Source: Neoarius graeffei
Taxonomy: Eukaryota; Chordata; Actinopteri; Siluriformes; Ariidae
Length of the DNA: 64,000 bases
Direction of reading: 5' to 3'
Assembly: GCF_027579695.1 (NCBI RefSeq)
Contig: NC_083589.1
Span: forward strand, 36,786,335-36,850,334
This document shows positions 52,530-63,690 of the stretch, in pieces; position 1 is the first letter of the stretch; the number at the start of each line of letters is the position of its first letter. The notes under the pieces were generated by a model. It worked only from the letters and a program-made list of their open reading frames with translations, did no database searches and had not been told where the DNA came from. A program made the translations under genes and the position numbers.

Positions 52530-53270
52530 TATATATAAATAAATAAATAAATAAAAAGACAAATGAGAGCCTCAGAGAGCAAAGTAGAACAGAAATACAG
52601 TGGAATTCGTTGCTATAGATGGCCGACTGTTGTGTATTATTGTGACTGTTGGATTTTATAGAGTGTACTGAGCCTTGTGTAGTTCGCCTAATATGGTCCA
52701 TGGGGTCATGCGCTGTTCATGTCGGTCAGATTAGTAGAAAATGGTGCCATCATTTTATAGCTGATTTCATTTAATGTCAGCTCAATCTTGTCCTATATAC
52801 AGGACTGACTACACTCAGTGACCACTGTGATAGGAACACATGGCATAGTTACTGGCATCATATGGGCTGGTTTGAGTGTTTTTTTTTTTTTTTATCGAAA
52901 CTTCTCGCTACATGGAGCACCATTCTTCAGAGAATATGGTAACGTGTCAACTTGATTTTTGATGGCTTTTGTGACTGGATGATGTCCGTATGTACGAACG
53001 ACAAACGTGTACCACGACTGAGAACCTGATCATAAATGCAAGGCAACGGATCTCATAAACACTTGACCACCAGACAACGAAATTTGTATTTTCATTTACA
53101 TAAGAGAGTTGGGTTTTTATCCAGTGCTTATTTTTAATTAGCTTTTTTTTAAAAAAATCATTTGTGATTATTTACTAACACATTTTACAGAAAATATTCA
53201 GAGCACTTTCATGTAAAAACAGTTCTATTAGTCCTCTCACTTGTTGGACAGCTGACCGTTTCTATCGTGT
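51930..53270. other. Unassigned tbc1d22a intron 2 sequence
   Basis: Contains a (GT)n run at 52049-52066, a 29-A run near 52495-52524 and TATA/AAAT runs after it, and a degenerate stretch near 52810-52880 (CACTCAGTGACCACTGTGAT, GGAACAC) that resembles the CCACTTTATTAGGAACAC element. No exon. Confidence 0.4.
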
Positions 53271-53590
53271 AAGGGTGATGGATGGATGCAAGTGCAGGAA
53301 GAGTTTTATTGAAAGCATGCTCACAAAGCGATCCAAAATGGAGACAAAGGCAGAGTCAAAGAACAAGCAGTGGTCGAGTGAGGCACGGACAGGATACTAG
53401 AGGGAATACAATACTTGAAGTCCAGAAACACACACATGGTCAAAACCAGAAAAGTGATGCAAAATACAAGGCTTGGTAACGTCAGATGCAGGGTACAGAG
53501 CATATACTTGACAAAGTCTGTGTGTTACTGAGAGTCCTTATATGTGTGCGCTGTGATTGCACTCTAATCAGGAACAGGCACATGGTAATT
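53271..53590. repeat. Probable retroelement fragment
   Basis: GCAGGAAGAGTTTTATTGAA and GGCTTGGTAACGTCAGATGC resemble parts of LTR-type fish repeats (a primer-site or U5 region in inverse orientation). No matching second copy is in the window, so this rests on recognition alone. Confidence 0.3.
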
Positions 53591-54235
53591 AGTCCTAATA
53601 GGGCTGCATGTGAGAGATGTAACCAGACAACTGTTGGACATATCAAGTTTGATTTTTTTTTTTATGTGTATATATGTGTCTGTGTGTGTGTGTGTGTTAT
53701 TTACCAGCTGGGAGGTCCGTATCGTGAAATACCGTGACCGAGGTCTTGAAAGTACTGAGCGAGGCCCTCTGGGCCGAGGTCAGTATTCAAGGCCGAGGTC
53801 ACGGTATTTCACCATATGGACCGACCTTAAGCTGGTAAATAATATATTTATTTTTTTCTTTACCAAATTCTAACAGAAAACGAGAGCGCCCGAAAGGGAA
53901 AACCGAGCCGAGGCGAACCGCCATTTTGAATCCTCATTCACGGCTGTAATGCAAATTGCTTCCTCCTCGGTATACAAGTGCACTTCCATGGCAGGAAAAA
54001 AATAAATTTTGCCACCTATGTAGCCCCCTATTTATACAAATAGGAGTCATTCAGGATTCAGCCATGTTTTTGCTCGGCATTAGCAACAGTTGCAGGTTTT
54101 AGCTTTCTCCTGAAATGTTTTCTTTTATTTCTTCTTCCTCAGGGTAGTAAAACTCGCTTTCGCTGTGAACACTGTTATCACTATCCATGCTGTAAAATTA
54201 ATGCTATTCTCCTGAGAAATACTGGCAAAAATTTA

Positions 54236-55842
54236 CAACCCTGATTCCAAAAAAGTTGGGACAAAGTACAGATTGTAAATAAAAACGGAATGCAATGATG
54301 TGGAAGTTTCAAAATTCTATATTTTATTCAGAATAGAACATAGATGACATATCAAATGTTTAAACTGAGAAAATGTATCATTTCAAGAGAAAAATTAGGT
54401 GATTTTTAAATTTCATGACAACAACACATCTCAAAAAAGTTGGGACAAGGCCATGTTTCCCACTGTGAGACATCCCCTTTTCTCTTTACAACAGTCTGTA
54501 AACGTCTGGGGACTGAGGAGACAAGTTGCTCAAGTTTAGGGATAGGAATGTTAACCCATTCTTGTCTAATGTAGGATTCTAGTTGCTCAACTGTCTTGGA
54601 TCTTTTTTGTCGTATCTTCCGTTTTATGATGCGCCAAATGTTTTCTATGGGTGAAAGATCTGGACTGCAGGCTGGCCAGTTCAGTACCCGGACCCTTCTT
54701 CTACGCAGCCATGATGCTGTAATTGATGCAGTATGTGGTTTGGCATTGTCATGTTGGAAAATGCAAGGTCTTCCCTGAAAGAGACGTCGTCTGGATGGGA
54801 GCATGTGTTGCTCTAGAACTTAGATATACCTTTCAGCATTGATGGTGTCTTTCCAGATGTGTAAGCTGCCCATGCCACACGCACTAATGCAACCCCATAC
54901 CATCAGAGATGCAGGCTTCTGAACTGAGCGCTGATAACAACTTGGGTCGTCCTTCTCCTCTTTAGTCCGAATGACATGGTGTCCCTGATTTCCATAAAGA
55001 ACTTCAAATTTTGATTCGTCTGACCACAGAACAGTTTTCCACTTTGCCACAGTCCATTTTAAATGAGCCTTGGCCCAGAGAAGACGTCTGCGCTTCTGGA
55101 TCATGTTTAGATACGGCTTCTTCTTTGAACTATAGAGTTTTAGCTGGCAACGGCGGATGGGACGGTGAATTGTTTTCACAGATAATGTTCTCTGGAAATA
55201 TTCCTGAGCCCATTTTGTGATTTCCAATTCAGAAGCATGCCTGTATGTGATGCAGCGCCGTCTAAGGGCCCGAAGATCATGGGCACCCAGTATGGTTTTC
55301 CGGCCTTGACCCTTACGCACAGAGATTCTTCCAGATTCTCTGAATCTTTTGATGATATTATGCACTGTAGATGATGATATGTTCAAACTCTTTGCAATTT
55401 TACACTGTCGAACTCCTTTCTGATATTGCTCCACTATTTGTCGGCGCAGAATTAGGGGGATTGGTGATCCTCTTCCCATCTTTACGTCTGAGAGCCGCTG
55501 CCACTCCAAGATGCTCTTTTTATACCCAGTCATGTTAATGACCTATTGCCAATTGACCTAATGAGTTGCAATTTGGTCCTCCAGCTGTTCCTTTTTTGTA
55601 CCTTTAACTTTTCCAGCCTCTTATTGCCCCTGTCCCAACTTTTTTGAGATGTGTTGCGGTCATGAAATTTCAAATGAGCCAATATTTGGCGTGAAATTTC
55701 AAAATGTCTCACTTTTGACATTTGATATGTTGTCTATGTTCTATTGTGAATACAATATCAGTTTTTGAGATTTGTAAATTATTGCATTCAGTTTTTATTT
55801 ACAATTTGTACTTTGTCCCAACTTTTTTTGGAATGAGGGTTG
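54236..55842 (-). mobile_element. Tc1 element, 1607 bp, nearly intact
   Basis: Ends CAACCCTGATTCCAAAAAAG and CTTTTTTTGGAATGAGGGTTG, flanked by TA. AAAGTTGGGACA-type repeats occur at both outer and inner positions (54255, 54440, 55640 and 55815 regions), again an IR/DR layout. The transposase is on the minus strand. Confidence 0.95.
54406..55479 (-). pseudogene. Tc1 transposase with a single premature stop
   Basis: Begins [20 protein letters not shown] and keeps one frame to the end except for a TAA after NAERYI (near 54821). The triad is visible: [21 protein letters not shown] and SPDLSPIENIWRI. HTH text [19 protein letters not shown] lies in the first 50 residues. It is a different Tc1 subfamily from the 48225 element (FQHDNAKPH against FQQDNDPKH). 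The C-terminus runs a little longer than usual into TIR sequence. Confidence 0.93.
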
Positions 55843-56233
55843 TATAAGATTTTTTTGCTAAAAATCTTATAAATAAATCTTTATATAAAAAAAAGATAAA
55901 TGTTGACAAATTCTACTAACTTTGTTCTTGTTGTGAACGAGCGCGTCACCAGAGGTCCGTAACCAAGGTCCGTATCGTAGGATACGGACCCGCTCGCCAG
56001 CCAATCAGAGCGCAGGATTTGATGCAAACTGCACCGTGAAAAAAAATAATGGGTTGTAACTGTATAGTAATGATGTAAAGTGAAAGCCCTGGTTCACTGC
56101 TGTCCACCAGGCGCCCAGCAGAGTCACACCATCATAAATGTCGTCATGGTGTTGTTTCTGGTGCATGACTGTCGCAAGACAATGCAGCAATTTACTGACA
56201 CGAAATACACTGCATGACACAAGTCGATGATTC

Positions 56234-56884
56234 CAGTGTTCTCCACTATTGTTAATGACTCGGCGGCCTGCTGAGTCATAATGGCTAGAAGAGCTATTAC
56301 CGCCGACTCATAAATGTGCCGCTGAGCCTTAATTTTTGGCCGCCCAGTCAAAAAAAAAAGTTTACTTCAAAGAAAAGTAAAAAAACCACGCCAGTACAAA
56401 CACTAAAGTAATTCTCTGATCACAGATCGTTGATGCGCTTTACTTTACAATAGGTTCAACAGAGGCCCTTAACGCTTGCTCGCTCACTTGTCACTTACGC
56501 ATGTGTAGTGCGGCGACAGAGGAGTGCATGTCAGTTAAGTGGCTCCGATTGCCTCAGACCTCCGAGAGGAGTATGGTGGAAAGAAAAGACACATACTGCA
56601 CATCAAATGAAAGGTAATTTTGTGTAGAATTCAACTAAAAACAAAGATATTCTATTCAATAAACATTTCAGTAACGGAGTGACAAAATAAATGTAAAGTT
56701 GGCTCCCAGTGTCAGAAGGTTTTGCACAAAAGCAGCTACTTGCGAAATAAATAACATGCAACTTAGATGCAGGGAAATGGCATCTGAGGGGTTTCTTTAT
56801 TTCAAAATTTTCTGTTACGAACCCCCCGGCGACGGCCGCTCAATACTACCGCCGAGCTATAACTTCAGGTAGTGGAGAATACTG
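56234..56884. mobile_element. CAGTGTTCTCCACTA-TIR element
   Basis: Ends CAGTGTTCTCCACTATTGTT and GGTAGTGGAGAATACTG. CCGCCGACTCA and GCTGAGTC motifs are near each end. The flanks share only GATTC, so the TSD is unclear. hAT-class is likely from the CAG...CTG ends. Confidence 0.65.
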
Positions 56885-58249
56885 GATTCATATACTGGAA
56901 TATTCTTTTCACTGTTGATCTCCTGGGATTTTCACACATGAGTCTGTAGATTTCACACAGAATGGTGTAAAATACATTCTTAGAGTGTGGTTCGAAAGGT
57001 TGAAACACCTTGTTGATGATGGAGGTCAGAGTAAAATGGCCAGACTGGCTCGAGTTGACTGGAAAGCTATGATAACTCAAATCAGCACTCTGTACAAACC
57101 TGATGAGCAGAACAGAGGTGGACAAAGTACCCAACTTCATTACTGAAGTCAAAATACAGATCCCACTGGTAAAATGTTACTCCGATACAAGTGAAAGTTG
57201 TCCAGTCAAATTTTTACTTAAGTTAAAGTACTGAAGTACTTACTTTTAAAAATACTTAAGTATTAAAAGTGCATCATTGTATTATTGCCACAACGCTTAC
57301 AAAACCTAACGCCGCTACCAAGGACAAATGTGAATTCACAAAATGAACGCATGCTGTGCCATCATGGTGGTTTAATATTAAGTTAGCTCATCAGTGAAAC
57401 TGCACCTGGGTTGGGTAGCTAACGCTACTAGAAAAGAAAGATTTCTACATTCTGTTTATTTGGCAAGATTATGCTAAAACACATTTCTGAAAGGACTTCA
57501 GATAAGTTAACGTTATTCATGTTAGCGTAACTCCGTTTTTACATGCTAACTAACAGTGTCCAAGTTAACTAGCTATGTGTTAACATTAGCCGTGGACAAG
57601 GCGACGGCAACTGGGCGGGAAAATCCATAGAAAGTCATTCGACTAACCAGACTGCATAGCTACGTTTGCAATGCTATCACTAGCTCTAAATCTCTAAATG
57701 CACAGACAACTTAGTTGCAAGCTTTCTCTTGGAATAAAACGTTTACATACCTCAATATGCTTCCGCAGGTCGGGCGGCGAGTTTTTGTAGGCCGTGATGT
57801 GATTCGTTTTCAGCAAATGAAGCAAACGTTTAAAACTAAACGAGTCTTTAATCCTTTCAGAAAACTGAAACGTGGGTTCATGGGCCATGAGTATGTGCAT
57901 TCCCCAGAAGAGCCGCCTCCTTCTGTTTGGCCATCAACTGATTGTGTTCAAATAACGCTGCTGAGAAATCACTGAAGTTGATTTTATACAGTCTATGGAT
58001 GTGACGTGACCCTAGTGATTACTGATGGGCTGTCTCAGTGACTACGTTTACATGCACGTCCAAATCGAGCTGCTGTTGGTAATCGAGCAAAGGGTCCCAG
58101 CAGGGGTGCCAGAGAAATCCAATCCTACATGCACAAGTGAAATCGGGCTATTGTGCAAGGTGCATTGTGCACCCGAGCCACACGTGGCGCTACACGCCCC
58201 ATCGTGTTGGTACACTTTCGGTTGTCGTCATGAAGAAGAGCTATAGTGT

Positions 58250-58333
58250 TGTCAGATACTGCTGATGTTTTCCAGCCCAAAACATGTTCAAATCCGCTAA
58301 AATGCACTTAAAATCCCCAATCTGGCAACACTA
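58250..58333. mobile_element. Ultra-short hAT-like MITE, copy 4, diverged
   Basis: AGTGTTGTCAGATACTGCTG ... CAATCTGGCAACACTA follows the other three copies with several changes. No clean TSD remains. It lies at the same place of its host element as copy 2 (45468), so these two descend from one insertion. Confidence 0.8.
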
Positions 58334-58538
58334 GCAGTTCCGTGCTCAAGCTGTTAGGCTTGCTCTAACAGACTATGGCTACAAACTGTCCGGCGCAGAC
58401 CGCTGTTTTGTAAGACAACTTATTTTGCACAATACTATTTTTCTAAAGTCCATTTTTTGCTTACAATTTAACTTGTGTCTTAATAAACACACAAAAAGTT
58501 CAATTTTTTTGTTTTTATTGACATTCTTCAGATGTTGG

Positions 58539-58541
<3 letters not shown>

Positions 58542-58608
<67 letters not shown>
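58542..58608. repeat. (TA)n(CA)n microsatellite
   Basis: About 16 TA units followed by about 17 CA units. The open frames across it are artefacts. Confidence 0.95.
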
Positions 58609-58611
<3 letters not shown>

Positions 58612-59345
58612 TACAATGACTTGTTTATGTACACAATTCACAGCTATGCAACAGCTGTACAGATGTATTTGGTGATACAGTAAGTGAGCTAAATTTTAAC
58701 AGTGCAAACAATGCCACAAAAAGAAAAGATTCATGCCGTTGTCATGCCGACCGAGGCTGTTGTGTTTCCCGCTTGTGGTCTCGTCACTCGTCACTTCCGG
58801 AAGTAGCTCGACAACTAGCTCGATAGGGTTTACATGCACAAAGTAGCTCGGCAGAAATCGCATAAACTAGGTCGTGTAGCTCGATTCCGAGAAATCAAGT
58901 TCGGTTCAATTTCAGCCGAATTAAGGTGTATACATGGCATTTTGAACTTCAATTTCAGTCGAGCAACGGCAGAAATTCGATTCTCTCTATGTGCATGTAA
59001 ACGTAGTGAGTGTCACCTGCGAAAAAACCAATCGTTTTCGAACAGAAAAGAGAAAATGTCCACTTTCAAAACTGCTTCGGAGTAACGAGGACCTTGAGAG
59101 AAATGTAGTGGAGTGAAAAGTACGATATTTGTCTTTCGAATGTAAAAAAAAACCTCAAGTAAAGTACAGATACTCAAAAAGTGTACTTAAGTACAGTGCT
59201 CAAGTAAATGTACTTCGTTCCGGTCCACCTCTGGAGCAGAAAAGCATCTCAGAACACACAGTGTCAAAACATTGCGGTGGATGATGCTACAACAGCAGAA
59301 AAGCATATCATATTCCGCTCCTGTGAGCCAAGAACAGGAATACGA

Positions 59346-60543
59346 GCAGGGCTCGACATCAACTTGTAAACCCACTTGCCCTGTGGGTAAATTTCCACTT
59401 GACCCCCAATATTATCACTTACCCCCTATTTTGTGAGTACTCCTTTTATTTTTTCTTTTATTTATTTATTTTTTTAGGTAACCCATAGAATAGTTGTGGA
59501 TTGCAAGATAAAATGAAGAGCACACATTGAGTTGAAGTTTGGTTATTGATTAAGTTTATTCTTAAGATTGGTTACTTTTTACTTGTAACGGACAATAACA
59601 ATTTTATCCAAAATAGTTTTTCCTGCCTTAGTCGATTTTGATTTCCATTTCGCATGCATGCAGCTGTTGTAAAGTTCAGTGTGTTTGTGTAGAACTCTCT
59701 GACTGTCGGTTCATTACTCGATAATGTCGAAATCATAAAATAGAAATCTATAACAAAGTTTGTATGAAGAAAACAGTAGGGTGCCAAGACTTTTGAACAG
59801 TACTGTGTTTGAGAATATTTATAGATCGGGTTTTATTGTCCTATCATACACCTCTTGGTTAAAACAACAACAACAAAAAACCCATAACCTGCGCTGCCTC
59901 ATGACAGACAGGATAATGTTTGAGTTTAAATTTTTTTTAGTGTGTCGGTTGTCAGTGTTTTATACAGACCTGGCAACCTGTAACTGAATCAGCACAGCTG
60001 GTCTGTCATGATGCAGCGCTTTTTTTTTTTTTAATAAACCTAGAAGTGGATGATAAACAAAAAAACCCCGATATATAAATATTTTGCACAGGACTGTGTT
60101 TCTCTGATAACAGAAACAAAGCTCCAGCTCTCTCTGCTCTTAATCTGTTCTGTTCTTTCAGGATTTATCGCGCACATCGCTCCTTGAATTTTTTTTTTTT
60201 ATGCCCGAGTTGTTTGAAACCCATCTGAGTTTTCTGTGTCGAATAAGGAAGCAGCTTCATCTTTAAGAAAATCAGACACTTTCATGAAGGAGCTAACTCG
60301 AATACAAGCAGAACAAAAAAAAAAAGAGAGATTCTGAAGCAAACTCTTCCATCCTCACTTCCAACTTTCTAAATTTGTTAAATACATTTTAAATACAATC
60401 GTGAATTTTTCTTCTGGAGTTTGCAGGCTGAGCTCCTCTCATCGTATTCTCTTTAACAACTCGTTTCCTTGTTGTTCTTGAAGCATTTGCTTCTATTTAG
60501 CTGTGTTCACACTTATACCGGTATGAAAGTGGTATAACTGTAT
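59346..60543. other. Unassigned intron sequence
   Basis: Begins with CAGGGCTCGACATCAACTTG, which looks like a hAT end, but no partner end or TSD was found. Several A and T runs. No exon. Confidence 0.3.
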
Positions 60544-61255
60544 CAGTGGTTGCGTTAGACTTTTTCACTGTCCGTCATTTTGACAGACAGGGTCGTAAAA
60601 ATTCCGTCATTGTCCATTATTATCTGTCATTTTATTTTAACTTTTAAATGACAATGTATATAGGCTATAAATGCTATATATTTAATAACTTGTGTTTTCA
60701 TGGACTCATTTTCATTTAAAAATTAATTCACAGAACAAGCTTGTATTATTTAATCATTTATGTATTTATGATGCAAAAAGATGAACAGAGATTCTGACGT
60801 TCGGTCACTTGTGAACCCATTTTCCCTCCGCTAAAAACATTGCGGCTGTTGTGCCTTAACGGGCATATGAACAATGCTATTTTACAACGTAGCAAGACAA
60901 TTGCAGTTCAAATATGAACAGTCCACTACAACGATTTAAGTGACAATCTAATTTGACCTGTTTGCGTGAGCTCAAACCTTCCTTCTGGCCCGCATGGATT
61001 TAAATTGGGAGCTCGCTTGTGCATAATCAAAGTCGTCAATAGAGACTGCTGCCGAGGCAATCGTCATTAAATTTTGCGTCTTTGCCTCGGACAGACGACT
61101 TCTCATTGACGTTTTAATTTTATTCTGAAGGCTGAACCCGCGCTCTGCTGCGACACTGGAGACTGGAATAACCAGCGCCACTTCAGCCAAAGTTCTGAAG
61201 TCGGGAAACATTTCTCCCAGGGAAGTGATCAGAAGCCGGCAAGAGCCTCTGAAAG

Positions 61256-62577
61256 CAGGGCCGTAACTACCATTGAGGACACCGAGGTCATGTCCTCGGC
61301 ATTTTTTTCCCACGTTTTTTTTTTTTTTTTTTTCACTCAGAAATGTGAAATTAATATATGATGAAAATCGTTCTGACTTTGATCGGTGGAAAATTCTAAA
61401 TTCAGCTTGCATCCCCCTGTTCTCATTTGTTTGTCTAAAAATAAAGTCCACATAATCATTTTTAAACGAAGCTGAAATATCCGACATTGGAAACATTTCA
61501 TATTAGGCAGCCTCGCGATAGTCAGCTAAGCACCACGGGATATACAAGAGCTGAGAAGTGTTCTCATCAAGGTCCGACTCCGCAGCCAGGCAGTTTGTCA
61601 ATTAGTCGTGGAATCTGAAAATTGACATAAGATGAAGAAGTCTACTACACTAAAACAAATCAAACTCAGCTTTGGAAAGTCAACAAGTGAGAGAAAAAGA
61701 AAGAGGGAAGAAGGTGAGTTAATTTTGCCAGTCACTGACAGTTATGTGCCGGAATGCTTATGATCATTAACAGTGCAATTTTAATTAGCATTTCAAGCAA
61801 CAACAGTCGAAGCCACTTAGCTAGATAGGATTTTCGTTTTCCAGGCGGCACAAACTCTTTTATTCTCTCTCTCGATTTGATTTGGTGCGTTTCAGATCAG
61901 AAAAGGCTGGACAGTCGTGACCTGTTGTTTATGAAGTTATTGGGTGCTGACGAGACTTGAGCTATTTTGCTAACTTACCAGACTATAGGCTAACGTGAAC
62001 ACAAGACACTATTGTTTTGATCATTGGTTGTATTTTCGAACGGAAATGAAAACGGGTAGCAAACTTATTATGTTCACATTTTATTTACAACATGATGTAC
62101 CGCCTCTGACTGCTTTCTGTCAATCATGAGCAGCCCAGCCGCGTTCACAGCTCCTCCTCCGATCACCAGCTGGAGATGAGCCTCCTCTCGGGAAGTCTTG
62201 TCCCGCCCCTCTTATTGACTCCCATCTCCAGTGAGGCTCGGTCTCCGAATGGAGCGTTTTAGTCGGTTTTGTCCAATAACCGTCTAGTATTTTGCTATTG
62301 AAAAGGGCAGATATTTTTTAAAAAGCAATTGAAGTCCATTCAGGCTCGGCTAGATTGCGTTGTCTGTCACTCCCTCCCTCCCTCCTTTTGTGATCGTGCA
62401 GTTTTGAAATTGTTAAAATAAACATGTTCACCTACATGTTCATCTTGTTGGGCTTGTGATTTTGACTCGTTTCCAAAATATATGAAAAGTCACCATATTA
62501 GGACATTTTTTTTTTGGCAAATAAGATGTATCGCAATGTTTGACCTCGGTATTTGAAAAATCCTGGTTACGGCCCTG
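61256..62577 (+). mobile_element. Second hAT inserted in the first
   Basis: Ends CAGGGCCGTAACTACC and GGTTACGGCCCTG, with perfect 8-bp TSD TCTGAAAG (61248-61255, 62578-62585). Subterminal GACACCGAGGTC / GACCTCGGT pair. At 1.32 kb it is a deletion derivative that keeps a first exon at 61632-61713. Confidence 0.93.
61632..61713 (+). pseudogene. hAT transposase first exon
   Basis: Reads MKKSTTLKQIKLSFGKSTSE, then RKRKREEG, and ends at GAAG|GTGAGT, a consensus donor. The short hydrophobic-aromatic motif (QIKLSFG) plus a basic run is the usual start of ZNF862-like hAT transposases. No other exon remains in the element. Confidence 0.55.
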
Positions 62578-63007
62578 TCTGAAAGTTGGATTTCCCGACC
62601 CTGCTAGTACTCTCTTCATAGGGAGGAAATCCTGCAGCATGCGGTCTTTCTGCACCAGTGATGCAGCTGCACCCTGTAATGGGCTGACACGGAAGGTCTT
62701 AAATAAAACGAAGTTATGTTTAAATGTTAGTTTGTCTACCCATGCTCTCATTAAAATGATAGTTTAGCAGATATTCGAGCAGCGATGTTCCTAAGCTTGC
62801 TGGGGAAGAATACAATAAATCGGCATTTGTTTCATTTTAAAAACAAGAAAACAACTAGCCTAAATGAGCGCTATTGCATTAAGACGTACAGGCAGGGAAA
62901 CGACACAAACAACCCAATGCATCTCTTTTTTTAATAGCAAAAATGACGCGTCTTCTGCAGAGAAGGGAAACATGAATACATCTCACTGTGCTAGCGGTTA
63001 GAAAAGT

Positions 63008-63690
63008 CAGGCTACGTTTACATTACGTCGAATCAGCGAATCATCAGATTAACGTTCTTAAAACGATTCGCGTTTACACTAAAACCGTTAGCCGTGCACA
63101 CAGCAACGCCAATACGCGGATACGCTCGGCTCCGCAGGCATCCTGCGCTCCAAATCACTCCGCCCTGAACAGCGAGTGCCCTCTGGAGGGTGCGCACTCC
63201 GGCCCTGCGCAGCTCACACAGCGCGCGAGTGAAGTGCACAAGCCACGATTCGGGACTGAGCCGCTGTGTGTGTGATCCCAGCGCACATCACTTATTACTT
63301 GCAAGTGGAAGGATGGCAAGCCTAAAGACAATCATAACTACACAATGGGCAGTATTTGCATCAGTATTTGCAGTATTTTCATACTTTTATACTCTTTAAT
63401 GAAAGGTGATACAAGGCGGAAGTCCGCGCCGTTTTTCAGCAGTCGCGTCACATGACCAACGCCAGCGAATCAGGAAGGTGGATGTCACAGTGACGTTGTC
63501 CAGTGAGACGCCAGCTAGAGCTCAGCACAGCGTATCCGCGTATTTTGAATGTTTACACAGCACCGGAGCTGACACGATCTGGATTGAATACGTGGACCCT
63601 GGCGGATTCGCGTTTCCAGGCGGTTTAATGTAAACGGACAGTGCATCCGCGAAGAAAACGAGACAGATACGGTCTAGTGTAAACGTAGCC
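63008..63690. mobile_element. Foldback MITE, TTAGACCGTATC family, copy 3
   Basis: Ends CAGGCTACGTTTACATTACG and GTGTAAACGTAGCCTCA. Interior blocks AACAGCGAGTGCCCTCTGGA and GGTGGATGTCACAGTGACGT follow 15812-16611 in the same direction. It gives the clearest TIR of the three copies (AGGCTACGTTTACA). Confidence 0.85.

Larger units (their letters stand above)
53697..56030 (+). repeat. Dispersed repeat P, copy 2, split by a Tc1
   Basis: Matches 11755-12420 on both sides of the Tc1 at 54236-55842. Its left 150 bp (53697-53845) is a palindrome: TTATTTACCAGCTGGGAGGT ... ACCTTAAGCTGGTAAATAA with an inner pair GTGAAATACCGTGACCGAGG / CCGAGGTCACGGTATTTCAC. The right end repeats GGTCCGTAT and holds CGGACCCGCTCGCCAGCC. 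Confidence 0.7.
58040..59008. mobile_element. CGTTTACATGCACAT-TIR element, copy 2, inverted
   Basis: Starts GACTACGTTTACATGCACGT and ends CTATGTGCATGTAAACGTAGTG. Shares CCCAGCAGGGGTGCCAGAGA and CGGTTGTCGTCATGAAGAAG with 45040-45792. Contains another short hAT MITE and a TA/CA microsatellite. Confidence 0.8.
57113..59233. mobile_element. hAT MITE (AGAGGTGGACAAAGTAC) with nested elements
   Basis: Ends CAGAGGTGGACAAAGTACCC and GTTCCGGTCCACCTCTG, with TACTTAAGT/AAGTACAG motifs in both arms. The 8-bp TSD GAGCAGAA is perfect (57105-57112, 59234-59241). The element at 58040-59008 is inserted. About 1.15 kb without it. Confidence 0.93.
56885..59345 (-). mobile_element. CCACTTTATTAGGAACAC element, copy 2, inverted, with nest
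   Basis: Pieces on either side of a hAT MITE (TCGAGTTGACTGGAAAGCTA...CAAATCAGCACTCTGTACAA at left; AGCATCTCAGAACACACAGT...AGCCAAGAACAGGAATACGA at right) are the inverse of the middle of 22946-23926. One outer end is lost. Confidence 0.6.
60972..62751 (-). pseudogene. hAT transposase C-terminal part, interrupted
   Basis: The upstream piece (62751-62578) reads MRAWVDKLTFKHNFVLFKTF to LAGSGNPTF. After the insert the piece 61255-60972 reads FPDFRTLAEVALVIPVSSVA, then AERGFSLQNKIKTSMRSRL and LMTIASA. LAExALVIPVSSVxxERGFS is the hAT C-terminal dimerisation domain as in ZNF862-like proteins. A stop follows MRARRKV. Catalytic residues farther upstream are not seen, so it is at least 5'-incomplete and split. 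Confidence 0.75.

Noticed and set aside
58425..58619. Frames with Ile-Tyr and Thr-His runs
   Set aside because: Translation of the TA/CA microsatellite.
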